64,000 bases of DNA from Rheinheimera pacifica (GTDB taxonomy: Bacteria > Pseudomonadota > Gammaproteobacteria > Enterobacterales > Alteromonadaceae), in the NCBI RefSeq assembly GCF_900108485.1, contig NZ_FNXF01000011.1, forward strand, positions 84,997 to 148,996. The letters are read 5' to 3'. Shown one piece after another: positions 37,234 through 45,636 of the stretch (positions are counted from its first letter, which is position 1; the number at the start of each line of letters is the position of its first letter). A program made the translations under genes and the position numbers. The notes under the pieces were generated by a model, which was not told the DNA's origin, did no database searches, and worked only from the letters and a program-made list of their open reading frames with translations.

Positions 37234-38673
37234 CTATAGCTGCAGCGCCTCACCATTTAAGGTTAGATCGACCGCATCAATCTGCGCGACATTCTCCAGC
37301 ACACCCAGGCTGGCGGTTTGATTAAACTGCACATGGTGCAAACTGACACCGCTGATCGGCGCCCGTTCAAAACCGCGCAGCAAAAACGCCCGCTGGGCTT
37401 TTTGTACGCGTAAATTACTGATATGCAAATTCTTTACCTGCGGCAGGTGCTGGCCTGCATCACCCTCTTCATAGAAGAAGTTAATCACGATAGCGTCTTT
37501 TACTTCGCCGATATCAATATCGCGGATATAGATATTTTCAATTAAGCCGCCACGTACCGAGTTGGTTTTAATACGGATACCGCGATCTAAATCCGGGCTG
37601 CTCATCCGGCAGCGGCGGGCGAAAATATTACGCGCACCACCGGAAATTTCACTGCCCAGCACCACACCACCATGGCCGGCGCGCATCATACAATCCTGGA
37701 TCACCACATTTTGCACTGGTGTTGCCAGCCGGCGGCCGTCGTTATTACGGCCGGATTTCAGCGCAATACAATCATCACCGGTATCAAACAAACAATTTTC
37801 AATTAACACCCGGTTGCTGGACTCCGGGTTACAACCATCGGAATTCGGCCCGTGGCTAACGCAGTTAACGCCGCGCACTATCACATCTTCTGACAGCACC
37901 GGGTTAATAAGCCAAAATGGCGAGTTACGAATAGTGATGCCTTCAATCAACACCCGTTTACAGCGGTATGGCTGAATAAACGGTGGCCGTAAATAATTTT
38001 CTGTAAATACACGCTCTGCTACCGGTACACCAGCTTCAGCCATATCAAATAACGGCGTGCGGGTATTGGCCTGATCTGTTTTGGCATCTAACTGCCAGGG
38101 GGTGTGTTTCCATTGCCCTTTCCATGGCCACCATTGGCTATTACTGCCGTTGCCTTCCAGAATACCCTCCCCGGTAACAGCGATGTTTTCCTGCTCAAAG
38201 GCATAAATAAGTGGCGAATAACCCATCAGCTCTACGCCTTCCCAGCGGGTAAATACCGCCGGCAGGTAGCGCTCTGGTTCAGGGTAAAACGAAAGTACCG
38301 CATCTTTTTGCAGATGCAGATTTACATTAGACTTTAAATGCACCGGCCCGGTATTAAAACGCCCGGCAGGTACCACTACGCGGCCTCCACCAGCAGCGGC
38401 ACAGGCGGCAATAGCGGCGTTGATAGCATCACTGCTATCAATGCCAACTTTGGCGCCAAACTCAGTAATAACAAAATCACGTTTAGCAAAGGCAGTAGGT
38501 GCGATAGCAGCAATAATGGCATCAGCCTGCTGCCACAGCACAGCATCCGCAGCATCACTGGAAGAAGTTGCCACAGCAGACACAGACGAGCAGCCGTTTA
38601 ATGACCATAAAGATAAGCCCATTCCGGCCAGGCCTAAGGTTTTTAAATGTTGTCGTTTTTGTCTGTCTGTCAT
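37234..38673 (-). CDS. GH28 polygalacturonase, exported
   Basis: Hydrolyses alpha-1,4-galacturonan, releasing galacturonate for the UxaC branch. The 479-residue protein begins with a basic Tat-like stretch (KRQHLKTLG) and a hydrophobic segment ending LNGC, so it is probably a Tat- or Sec-exported lipoprotein. The beta-helix carries the GH28 catalytic set: NSDGCNPESS, DTGDDCIALKSG, GHGGVVLGSE and RIKTNSVRGG. Exo-acting enzymes often have this length, but the mode is not certain. Its promoter region contains two LacI-type palindromes; TTGCCA of the first can be the -35 element (16 bp from TATTAT). Confidence 0.92.
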   Translation of the reverse strand: MTDRQKRQHLKTLGLAGMGLSLWSLNGCSSVSAVATSSSDAADAVLWQQADAIIAAIAPTAFAKRDFVITEFGAKVGIDSSDAINAAIAACAAAGGGRVVVPAGRFNTGPVHLKSNVNLHLQKDAVLSFYPEPERYLPAVFTRWEGVELMGYSPLIYAFEQENIAVTGEGILEGNGSNSQWWPWKGQWKHTPWQLDAKTDQANTRTPLFDMAEAGVPVAERVFTENYLRPPFIQPYRCKRVLIEGITIRNSPFWLINPVLSEDVIVRGVNCVSHGPNSDGCNPESSNRVLIENCLFDTGDDCIALKSGRNNDGRRLATPVQNVVIQDCMMRAGHGGVVLGSEISGGARNIFARRCRMSSPDLDRGIRIKTNSVRGGLIENIYIRDIDIGEVKDAIVINFFYEEGDAGQHLPQVKNLHISNLRVQKAQRAFLLRGFERAPISGVSLHHVQFNQTASLGVLENVAQIDAVDLTLNGEALQL

Positions 38674-38753
38674 TAGTAACCTCTTTTTTAGGTGGCCACC
38701 GTTATCACAATTGCCGGCGGCTTTACCTTATTTACAACTGAATTAAGTTAGCT

Positions 38754-38774
38754 ATTGGTACTATAATAACCAAT
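38754..38774. promoter_or_regulatory. Inverted repeat ATTGGT-N9-ACCAAT upstream of the GH28 gene
   Basis: Perfect 6 bp arms flank a stretch containing the probable -10 element of the GH28 gene (TATTAT, minus strand, 38768-38763). It adjoins the first LacI-type operator directly. ATTGGT/ACCAAT resembles hexuronate GntR-type operator halves and a palindrome before the iclR-type gene (40722-40734). A second uronate-responsive regulator may act here. Confidence 0.4.
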
Positions 38775-38790
38775 TTGCCACCGGTGGCAA
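38775..38790. promoter_or_regulatory. LacI-type operator O1 of the GH28 gene
   Basis: TTGCCACCGGTGGCAA is a perfect 16 bp palindrome with the central CG typical of LacI-family operators. It overlaps the putative -35 of the polygalacturonase gene. A second, imperfect copy lies 33 bp away centre to centre, and a similar pair precedes the TonB receptor gene. Confidence 0.8.
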
Positions 38791-38807
38791 GTAAATCGGC
38801 AAACTTT

Positions 38808-38823
38808 TTGCCAGCGGTAGCAA
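38808..38823. promoter_or_regulatory. LacI-type operator O2 of the GH28 gene
   Basis: TTGCCAGCGGTAGCAA, one side slightly diverged from O1. The 33 bp centre spacing is about three helical turns, putting both on the same face of DNA. It lies just past the end of the LacI-family gene itself. Confidence 0.72.
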
Positions 38824-38859
38824 AAAAGTTTGTCTAAGTTAAAACATGAATAAAACAGC

Positions 38860-39894
38860 TTAGTCGTTGCTGCCGGCTACTCTGGCCGTTGACTCCCGTA
38901 CAACCAGGGTTGGTGCCACTTTAGCGGCAACGTTAGAGGCCGCTTTGTCGTTATTTTCTATCGACATAATCAGCTTGCTGGTAGCCAGTAGCGCCATTTG
39001 CCGCACCGGCCTTTTAATGGTGGTTAATGCCGGTATCACCCGCGAGGCCAGCATATTGTCATCAAAGCCGGCTACCGAGAGCTGCTCCGGCACTTTAATG
39101 CCAAGGCTGTGCGCTACCTTTAATACCCCGGCAGCCATCTGATCGTTATTGGCAAAAATAGCCGTTGGTTTTTCCTCTGCCTGCAGCAGCTGGCGCGCAC
39201 ATTCAATACCGGTTTCGTAGGTATTATTACCTTCAATAATCCAGTCTGGCTGCAGTTTAATACCATAGGCCGACAGCCCCAACTGAAAACCTTCCATCCG
39301 CTCAGTTGACGATTTATAACGCTGCGGCCCGCTGATAAAAGCAATATGTTCATGCCCCAGCTGGGCAAAATAACGCGCCATTTCAGCCGCCGCTGCCCTG
39401 TCGTCTGACACTACAATATGTTTGGCCTCATCCAGCGCTACTGAGCTTAAGCGCACATAAGCACTGCCGGATTCTTTTAGCGCCTGGGCCAGAGTTTCAG
39501 ATTCCGACACCGGCGGCAGCACAATAACGCCATCCAGCTTAGAGCGCTGCATAAAGCGCAGGCAGTCCTGTACCAGAGTTTCACTGCGATAGCGGCACGG
39601 ATGCACTACCAGCTCGTAGCCCAGGTTAGAGCATACTTCCAGCACACCACGTTGCACATCATCCAGATAGAGTGCATCGGGGTTGTCGTAAATAAGGCCG
39701 AGCAGGTATGAGCGGCTGGATGCCAGGCCTCTGGCCTGAGTGTTGGGCGAATACTTTAATTCGCTGATCACCTTTTCTACCCGGGTACGGGTAGTGTCAC
39801 CGACACTAAGCGAACCGTTAATAACCCGTGATACCGTGCGTTTGGATACACCGGCAATACGGGCAACATCATTTATCGTGGCTTGTTTTTGCAT
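38860..39894 (-). CDS. LacI-family transcriptional regulator
   Basis: Predicted regulator of the pectin locus, 344 residues. The N-terminal helix-turn-helix ATINDVARIAGVSKRTVSRV (about 5-24) is classical, followed by the hinge helix with the leucine-alanine pattern (NTQARGLASSRS) and a periplasmic-binding-protein-like effector domain (LLGLIYDNPDALY, AIFANNDQMAAGVL, SVAGFDDNMLASRVIPALTT). It starts within a few bases of the iclR-type gene's stop; ATG 39894 is favoured, ATG 39903 is possible. The likely targets are the four operators at 38.8 and 45.5 kb. The effector may be a pectin-derived uronate or KDG. Confidence 0.9.
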   Translation of the reverse strand: MQKQATINDVARIAGVSKRTVSRVINGSLSVGDTTRTRVEKVISELKYSPNTQARGLASSRSYLLGLIYDNPDALYLDDVQRGVLEVCSNLGYELVVHPCRYRSETLVQDCLRFMQRSKLDGVIVLPPVSESETLAQALKESGSAYVRLSSVALDEAKHIVVSDDRAAAAEMARYFAQLGHEHIAFISGPQRYKSSTERMEGFQLGLSAYGIKLQPDWIIEGNNTYETGIECARQLLQAEEKPTAIFANNDQMAAGVLKVAHSLGIKVPEQLSVAGFDDNMLASRVIPALTTIKRPVRQMALLATSKLIMSIENNDKAASNVAAKVAPTLVVRESTARVAGSND

Positions 39895-39904
39895 AAGTCT
39901 CATC

Positions 39905-40690
39905 TTATTGACCACGCGCACTGTTAGCGACCAGTTGCGGCCTGTAAGTACAAAGTGCGATATCGATCGCCGTTTGTTTTACGCTGGCGACAAGATCGGT
40001 TTGGGCTTTTTTAGCAAACAGCACCAGCGGCCCGGTAATGCCAACTGCCGCCACTACAGCCCCCTGGCTGTCGCGAATTGGCACCGCCAGACAGCGCACG
40101 TCGTCATGGTATTCCATATCGTCGCTAGCATACCCGCGTGCCAGTATCCGCTGCAACTCTGTTGTTAACTCATTTGGCTGTACCAGGCTGTGCGAGGTAC
40201 GCCGCTTAAACAAGCCGGCCTCGGCTAATGCCGTTAACCTGTCAAAATGATGAAATGCCAAAAACACCTTACCGGCAGCAGAGCAGTTAAAATCGGCAAT
40301 GGTACCCGGCCTGGCGGCTAAACGTTGTGGATTAGGGCTGTCGCATACTTCTACCAGCAAAGCGCCTTTGGCATGTGGTAATGCCAGGTGGCAACTTAAA
40401 CCGGTAGTCAGCGCCAGTTGCTGCAGCATTGGCAAGGCCTGTTGCTGCAAGCGCTGCGAGCTTAATAAACTCAACCCCATTTTAAACAGTTGTGCCCCTA
40501 CCAGATAGCGCTTGCCGTGCTTTTCCAGCACCTGCTCCTGGCACAGGGTTTGTAAAATGCGAAACGCTGTCGTTCGTGGCACCGCTAAACGCTGTTCCAG
40601 TTCAGTTAAACTCAGGCCCTGATCCGACTCTGTCACCAGCGACAGAATACGGCAGGCATTGGCCAGATTGGGGATCACGTAGCTTACCAT
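39905..40690 (-). CDS. IclR-family transcriptional regulator (KdgR-like)
   Basis: A 261-residue regulator with the IclR winged helix (LANACRILSLVTESDQGLSL, TELEQRLAVPRTTAFRILQT) and the GAF-like effector domain (LPHAKGALLVEVCDSPNPQR, NCSAAGKVFLAF, LAVPIRDSQGAVVAAVGITG). In enterobacteria KdgR of this family represses pectin genes and responds to KDG. It has AGGAG seven bases before its ATG, follows dctM by 58 bp and precedes the LacI-type gene, so both regulators are probably expressed with the transporter. Target sites are uncertain; see the palindromes listed nearby. Confidence 0.88.
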   Translation of the reverse strand: MVSYVIPNLANACRILSLVTESDQGLSLTELEQRLAVPRTTAFRILQTLCQEQVLEKHGKRYLVGAQLFKMGLSLLSSQRLQQQALPMLQQLALTTGLSCHLALPHAKGALLVEVCDSPNPQRLAARPGTIADFNCSAAGKVFLAFHHFDRLTALAEAGLFKRRTSHSLVQPNELTTELQRILARGYASDDMEYHDDVRCLAVPIRDSQGAVVAAVGITGPLVLFAKKAQTDLVASVKQTAIDIALCTYRPQLVANSARGQ

Positions 40691-40721
40691 CGGTTAACTC
40701 CTGAGTTTAGGATCTGTTGAA

Positions 40722-40734
40722 AACCAAATTGGTT
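40722..40734. promoter_or_regulatory. Palindrome AACCAAATTGGTT before the IclR-type gene
   Basis: A perfect 13 bp odd-centred palindrome in the 58 bp between dctM and the IclR-type gene, 32 bp before the start codon. It is suited to autoregulation. Whether it belongs to the same family as the repeat at 38754-38774 cannot be settled from two sites. Confidence 0.42.
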
Positions 40735-40748
40735 AAGAAACAAGCCGG

Positions 40749-42044
40749 TTAAAAGCCAAACTGCTTTGGCAACCATTCACTGATTGCCGGCACATAAGTT
40801 ACCAGCATCAGCACCACAAACATTGCCAGATATAACGGCATTAACGGCCGGATAATGGCTTCAAGCTTGGTTTTGGCAATAGCACAACTAACAAACAGCA
40901 CACTGCCCACCGGCGGTGATACCAGGCCGATAGATAAATTCAGTACCATCATAATGCCAAAATGCAGCGGGCTCATGCCCAGCTCTACTGCTACCGGCAG
41001 GAAAATTGGCGTAAAAATTAACACTGCTGGGGTCATATCCATAAAGGCGCCTACCAGCAACAAAATCAGGTTAATCATCAGCAGAATTAACAGCGGGTTT
41101 TCACTGATCGTCAGCATGGCTGCACTTATTGCCTGTGGAATTTGCTCGTAAGATAAAATCCATGACATAGCCGATGAAGTAGCAATAAGCGCCAGCACGA
41201 TGGCCGTGGTTTCAGCGGCTTTCATTAAAATGCCCGGCAGTTCAGTAGTGTTTACTTCGCGGTAAATGCCTACTGCTAATATCAGCGAATACACCACCGC
41301 AATAGCACCAGCTTCAGTGGCAGTAAATACGCCGCTGACAATGCCGCCAATCACCAGAAAAATCATAAACAGGCTGGGCAAGGCTGCCGCCACTTTTTGT
41401 ACCACCAGTTTAAGCGGTAAACGCGCCGCTACCGGATAGCCCTTTATTTTGGCGTAACCGGCACAAACGATCATGAGTGATACACCCAATAAAATACCAG
41501 GCAGGTAACCGGCAATAAACAGCGCGGCAATCGATACGCCACCGCTGGCAATTGCGTACACAATAAGAATATTGCTTGGCGGAATAAGCATACCGGTAGT
41601 AGCTGCTGCTGCCGTTACGGCAGCACTGTAGTTAACATCGTAGCCCTGCTTTTTCATCTCCGGCAGCATAAAGCTACCAATGGCCGAGGTCGCTGCTACG
41701 GCAGAGCCTGAGATCGCGCCGAAAAACATACAGGACATCACATTCACCAGTGCCAGGCCGCCGGGTAACATACCCACCAGCGCCATGGCGCACTCAATCA
41801 GCCGTTTGGCAATACCACCGCGGCCCATAATCAGGCCCGATAGCACAAAAAACGGAATAGCCAGCAGCGCAAAGCTGTTAATGCCGCCGGCCATACGTTG
41901 CGCCATGGTAGTAACCGCCGGCATAAAGTCGACACTAAGCAACATAGTGGCCAGCGTTGCCAGGCCAATACAAAATGAAATAGGTACGTTAAGCAGCAAC
42001 AGGCCGAAAAACACCAGCAGTAAAACCAGAATTGCCATTTCCAT
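40749..42044 (-). CDS. TRAP transporter large permease DctM-type
   Basis: Twelve-segment sodium-coupled permease subunit of 431 residues, the translocation channel of a tripartite transporter. Seen: IGLATLATMLLS, GRGGIAKRLIECAMALVGMLPGG, AVTAAAATTGMLIPPSN and FGIMMVLNLSIGLVSPPVG, all DctM landmarks. Its ATG overlaps the dctQ stop by one base with GAGGGG upstream. The substrate is probably a uronate or short unsaturated oligogalacturonide, judged from the locus. Confidence 0.92.
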   Translation of the reverse strand: MEMAILVLLLVFFGLLLLNVPISFCIGLATLATMLLSVDFMPAVTTMAQRMAGGINSFALLAIPFFVLSGLIMGRGGIAKRLIECAMALVGMLPGGLALVNVMSCMFFGAISGSAVAATSAIGSFMLPEMKKQGYDVNYSAAVTAAAATTGMLIPPSNILIVYAIASGGVSIAALFIAGYLPGILLGVSLMIVCAGYAKIKGYPVAARLPLKLVVQKVAAALPSLFMIFLVIGGIVSGVFTATEAGAIAVVYSLILAVGIYREVNTTELPGILMKAAETTAIVLALIATSSAMSWILSYEQIPQAISAAMLTISENPLLILLMINLILLLVGAFMDMTPAVLIFTPIFLPVAVELGMSPLHFGIMMVLNLSIGLVSPPVGSVLFVSCAIAKTKLEAIIRPLMPLYLAMFVVLMLVTYVPAISEWLPKQFGF

Positions 42045-42544
42045 TAGTGCATCCCCTCAACTGCCGGTGTCGGTTTGTTACAGGCCATAAAATACAGCTG
42101 GCAAATACCATAAAAAGCAATCAGCACACCGGACAGCGGCACAGCAATATAGATATAAGCCATCTTAATGCCCAGCGCGGCTGACATCTGGTTTAGCTCC
42201 CAGGTCAGAGCTACCAGATTACCGCCACCAATCACCATTACGGCGATAGCGAAAATTACCACCGACGCTGTCAGCACCAGCGCCAAACGCCGCTGGATTG
42301 CCGGTGGAAACTTCTGCGTAACGATATCCAGCCCCAGATGCACACCGGTACGATAAGCAAAGGCCGCTCCTACCATACCAATCCAGATTAAAAAGGTGCG
42401 TGACAACTCTTCGGTAATTGAGCTGGGCGCATTTAATATGTAACGTGATACTACCTGCCAGCACACCACCAGCACTATGCCGCCCATTAATCCGGCCAGA
42501 AACCACTTAAGCAAGCTATCAACGACCTGGATTAACTTAGTCAT
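42044..42544 (-). CDS. TRAP transporter small permease DctQ-type
   Basis: Four-segment membrane subunit of 166 residues that links DctP and DctM. The signature SSITEELSRTFLIWIGMVGAAF is at about residues 45-66. The ATG at 42544 has GGAGG six bases upstream and overlaps the dctP stop by eight bases; the longer open frame to 42598 runs inside dctP and is rejected as a start. Confidence 0.9.
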   Translation of the reverse strand: MTKLIQVVDSLLKWFLAGLMGGIVLVVCWQVVSRYILNAPSSITEELSRTFLIWIGMVGAAFAYRTGVHLGLDIVTQKFPPAIQRRLALVLTASVVIFAIAVMVIGGGNLVALTWELNQMSAALGIKMAYIYIAVPLSGVLIAFYGICQLYFMACNKPTPAVEGMH

Positions 42545-43544
42545 TTTTTGCCTCCATTTGCGCGCCGATATCGGCAATTTGCTGCAGTAAGGGGCCAATA
42601 TCAGTTTGTTGCAGGCTTCGATGAAACGGCGCTACCGCATCGCGAAACGGCTGTTTATCCGGGTAAATTACCTTTACGCCGGCAGCTTTCACGGCGGCCA
42701 GCGCTTCGTCAGAAGATTGCTGCCAGGCTTCGCGCTGGTAAACGATAGAATCGTTAGCGGCGCGCTGCAGCCATTCCTGCTGCTGGGGGGTTAAATCCTG
42801 CCATACCGGCAGGCTGACAATCAGTACATCCGGCACCGCCGTATGTTCGTCCAGGGTGTAATATTTGCTTAACTCGTAATGGCGCGATAAATAAAAACTT
42901 GGCGGGTTATTTTCTGCACCATCTACCACGCCCTGCTGCAGAGCGGTATACAGCTCGCCCCAATCTACCGGTGTGGCAGCGCCACCTAACTCTTCAACCA
43001 TCCGCACTGCGGTTTGGCTGGCCAGCACGCGGAATTTTTTGCCACGTAAATCAGCCGGAGTATTAATTTCGGTATTGGTAGAGTAAAAACTGCGGCTGCC
43101 GGCGTCATAGTAGCCCAGGCCGCGTAAGCGTGCCGGTTGCAGCGCCATCAGTAATTCAGTGCCGGTTTTGCCGTTTAACACCTGCCATAAATGGGCGTTA
43201 TCATTAAAAATATAGGGCACGCTAAATACGCGCATTTGCGGCACAAAGCTTTCTACTGAGCTGGCCGACACTTTAGTCATTGCCAGGCTGCCAATTTGCA
43301 GCAGTTCAACTAATTCGCGTTCATTGCCAAGCTGGCCGCCGCTGTAGATCTCAATCTGCATAGTGCCGTTGGAATAATGCGCAAGCCGTTCGCCCATTAA
43401 CACCATGGCTTTGTGCACCCCATGTTCCTGATCCAGCGCATGCGCCAGCCGTAAGGTGGTTACTTCCTGCTGCGGCTTACAGCCGATCAGCAGAGCAGCC
43501 GCCACCAACAGCAGGCCGCTGGCCCGCCGGGTGATAGTTCTCAT
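42537..43544 (-). CDS. TRAP transporter substrate-binding protein DctP-type, lipoprotein
   Basis: A 335-residue extracytoplasmic receptor. The signal ends LLIGC (lipobox), so it is anchored to the membrane rather than free. The family pattern NERELVELLQIGSLAMTKVS and the substrate-gripping arginine region KKFRVLASQTAVRMVEELGG, followed by TPVDWGELYTALQQGVVDGAENN, are present. The arginine in the FRVLAS region typically binds the carboxylate of the ligand, consistent with uronates. The ATG at 43544 has AGGA six bases upstream. Confidence 0.92.
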   Translation of the reverse strand: MRTITRRASGLLLVAAALLIGCKPQQEVTTLRLAHALDQEHGVHKAMVLMGERLAHYSNGTMQIEIYSGGQLGNERELVELLQIGSLAMTKVSASSVESFVPQMRVFSVPYIFNDNAHLWQVLNGKTGTELLMALQPARLRGLGYYDAGSRSFYSTNTEINTPADLRGKKFRVLASQTAVRMVEELGGAATPVDWGELYTALQQGVVDGAENNPPSFYLSRHYELSKYYTLDEHTAVPDVLIVSLPVWQDLTPQQQEWLQRAANDSIVYQREAWQQSSDEALAAVKAAGVKVIYPDKQPFRDAVAPFHRSLQQTDIGPLLQQIADIGAQMEAKND

Positions 43545-43634
43545 AACTCGTCCTACCCTGTTGCTAGGAGTGGCATATCTTGCTGCATGCCTTACTCGGT
43601 ACAATTGCTGCCTGCGGCAGCGAAAGGCCAGTTG

Positions 43635-44477
43635 CTACTTCATTGCGCTGGCAGGAAATTTATCCATATCGTGGTAATCCAGGTTTTCACCGGCCATACC
43701 CCAGATAAAGGCATAATTGCTGGTGCCACAGCCACTGTGAATAGACCACGCCGGTGATACTACCGCCTGCTCATTACCCACCCAGATATGCCGGGTTTCC
43801 TGCGGCTGGCCCATAAAATGACACACGCGCTGATCATCACCGAGGTTAAAATAAAAATAAGCTTCCATCCGCCGGTCGTGCTGGTGCGCCGGCATGGTGT
43901 TCCATACGCTGCCGGGTTTGAGCACCGTTAAGCCCATTTGCAACTGGCAGGTTTGCACCACATCATTAATCATCAGTTGGTGAATAGCCCGCTCGTTCGA
44001 TGTTTCCAACGCGCCCATTTGCAGCACGGTGCAGTTATCCATCGTCAGGTGTTTGGTGGGGTAAGCATGATGCGCCGGTGCAGAATTTAAATAGAATTTG
44101 GCAGGTTTTGTACTGTCATTGCTGTGAAAGCTCACATCGCGTGCGCCCATGCCAACATATAGCGCTTCAGTGTTTTTCAGCTCGTAATCGGTGCCATCAA
44201 CAGACACTTTACCGCTACCGCCAACGTTGATAATACCCAGCTCACGGCGCTGCAGAAAAAACTGCGCTTTAAGTGGCTCTGGCGCGTCAAGCTTTACCGC
44301 GGCTTTTACCGGTACAGCACTACCAACAATAACGCGCTCGTAATGGGTGTAACATAATACCAGCTTGTCGGCTTGCATCAGGTTATCTACCAGAAAATGC
44401 TGGCGCAGCTCGTCAGTGTCATAGTGCTTTACGTCATCCGGATGTGTCGGGTAACGGCTTTCAAATAAAACAGTCAT
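43635..44477 (-). CDS. kduI: 5-dehydro-4-deoxy-D-glucuronate isomerase
   Basis: Cupin-fold zinc enzyme of 280 residues. It isomerises the 4-deoxy-5-keto uronate from unsaturated galacturonate to 2,5-diketo-3-deoxygluconate. The MPAHQHDRRMEAYFYFNL block carries the metal-binding His and Glu residues, and HIWVGNEQAVVSPAWSIHSG the further His; the N-terminal RYPTHPDDVKHYDTDELR is typical of KduI. It lies 27 bp after kduD. Confidence 0.96.
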   Translation of the reverse strand: MTVLFESRYPTHPDDVKHYDTDELRQHFLVDNLMQADKLVLCYTHYERVIVGSAVPVKAAVKLDAPEPLKAQFFLQRRELGIINVGGSGKVSVDGTDYELKNTEALYVGMGARDVSFHSNDSTKPAKFYLNSAPAHHAYPTKHLTMDNCTVLQMGALETSNERAIHQLMINDVVQTCQLQMGLTVLKPGSVWNTMPAHQHDRRMEAYFYFNLGDDQRVCHFMGQPQETRHIWVGNEQAVVSPAWSIHSGCGTSNYAFIWGMAGENLDYHDMDKFPASAMK

Positions 44478-44504
44478 AAAAACCTCAGTTAAAAAGTAAA
44501 GTGT

Positions 44505-45263
44505 TTAGCGCGCCAGCCAGCCGCCATCTACCGCCAGTACATGGCCATTAACATAATTGCTGGCATTTGACGCCAGAAATACCGCAGCACCGGCTAAATC
44601 TTCCGGTTCGCCCCAGCGTGCTGCCGGGATGCGCGCAGTAATAGCGGCGTTACGCTCGGTATCGGCTTGCAACGCAGCGGTGTTGTCGGTACGGAAATAA
44701 CCCGGCGCAATAGCATTCACCTGAATATTGTGTTGCGCCCATTCGTTGGCCAGTGCTTTGGTCACACCGGCAATAGCATGTTTGCTGGCGGTGTACGCCG
44801 GTACGGTAATACCGCCGCTGTAGGATAACATTGAGGCGATATTAATAATTTTGCCCTGCTGGCGCTTAATCATTTCGGCCCCTAAACGCTGGCTGAGTAA
44901 AAAAGCCGCGTCTAAGTTTACTGCGATCACTTTGTGCCATTCGCTCATCGGAAACTGATGCGCCGGGGCACGGAAAATAGTACCGCCGCAGTTAACCAGA
45001 ATATCAACTGTGCCTTGCGCCAGCGCCTGCTGCGCCAGTTGCTCTACTGCAGCCTCATCACTTAAATCTGCCGCTAAACCAATGGCCTCGAAGCCCTGCT
45101 CGGTGATCATTGCTACTGTATCGCGGCTGCCTGCAACAGTTGAGCTGGCACACAGCACTTTAGCACCAGCCTGCGCCAGCGCTACAGCAATAGCCTGGCC
45201 CAAACCGCGGCTGGCGCCGGTTACCAAAGCGGTCTGCCCGGCGAGAGAAAATAATGCTGCCAT
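44505..45263 (-). CDS. kduD: 2-dehydro-3-deoxy-D-gluconate 5-dehydrogenase
   Basis: Short-chain dehydrogenase of 252 residues that reduces 2,5-diketo-3-deoxygluconate to 2-keto-3-deoxygluconate. Seen: TGASRGLGQAIA nucleotide motif (about 16-27), NCGG, catalytic Ser in NIASMLSYSGG and YTASKHA, and the C-terminal VNGHVLAVDGGWLAR. A GGAGG precedes its ATG. It starts the kduD-kduI-dctPQM-regulator transcript, reading from the 373 bp control region shared with the TonB receptor gene. Confidence 0.96.
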   Translation of the reverse strand: MAALFSLAGQTALVTGASRGLGQAIAVALAQAGAKVLCASSTVAGSRDTVAMITEQGFEAIGLAADLSDEAAVEQLAQQALAQGTVDILVNCGGTIFRAPAHQFPMSEWHKVIAVNLDAAFLLSQRLGAEMIKRQQGKIINIASMLSYSGGITVPAYTASKHAIAGVTKALANEWAQHNIQVNAIAPGYFRTDNTAALQADTERNAAITARIPAARWGEPEDLAGAAVFLASNASNYVNGHVLAVDGGWLAR

Positions 45264-45307
45264 AATGGCCTCCTGCGGTTAAATAAACTTTGTCATCACG
45301 ATATTTC

Positions 45308-45322
45308 GTTCATATATGGAAC
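45308..45322. promoter_or_regulatory. Palindrome GTTCATATATGGAAC upstream of kduD
   Basis: Complementary ends GTTC/GAAC around an ATATAT centre, 45 bp before the kduD start. It is a candidate operator for the IclR-type regulator on the kdu-dct operon. The 373 bp gene-free stretch 45264-45636 otherwise holds the two LacI-type sites, a hairpin and the promoters of both divergent operons. Confidence 0.4.
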
Positions 45323-45457
45323 AAAATTAAAATTCGAAACAACTCTAAAATATCAACTAATCAATCAGTTAAGCCATACTGGCGAGTTTTGCTGACAAAT
45401 TAGACTGATTTTATTATCGCCAATAATTGACAGATTTTAGTTGATGGTGTTAGCTTT

Positions 45458-45473
45458 TTGCCATCGGTGGCAC
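45458..45473. promoter_or_regulatory. LacI-type operator O1 of the TonB receptor gene
   Basis: TTGCCATCGGTGGCAC, matching the GH28 operators at most positions. Its partner is 33 bp downstream centre to centre, exactly the spacing seen at the GH28 promoter. It could also affect kduD, which diverges from here. Confidence 0.75.
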
Positions 45474-45490
45474 AAAATTGCAAGTTTTTT

Positions 45491-45506
45491 TTGCCACCGG
45501 TAGACA
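45491..45506 (+). promoter_or_regulatory. LacI-type operator O2 of the TonB receptor gene
   Basis: TTGCCACCGGTAGACA; the left half is perfect and the right half diverged. TTGCCA can serve as a -35 element with TATAGG 15 bp downstream, so a bound repressor would block the receptor promoter. Confidence 0.7.
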
Positions 45507-45544
45507 AAGCATATAGGCTGAATACGAAACAAGCAAATCAACAG

Positions 45545-45565
45545 GGAGCAAAGTTACTTTGCTCC
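45545..45565 (+). other. Hairpin in the 5' leader of the TonB receptor gene
   Basis: GGAGCAAAG, loop TTA, CTTTGCTCC: a perfect 9 bp stem about 70 bases before the start codon and inside the likely untranslated leader. It is followed by an A-rich, not T-rich, stretch, so it is not a terminator for the receptor gene. It could stabilise the mRNA or bind a small RNA. Confidence 0.4.
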
Positions 45566-45636
45566 TGAAAAAACACAAAAAGCCCGGGCATGACTCAGGC
45601 TAAAACTACAAGTCAATTCAGGACGAGGTATATAAA

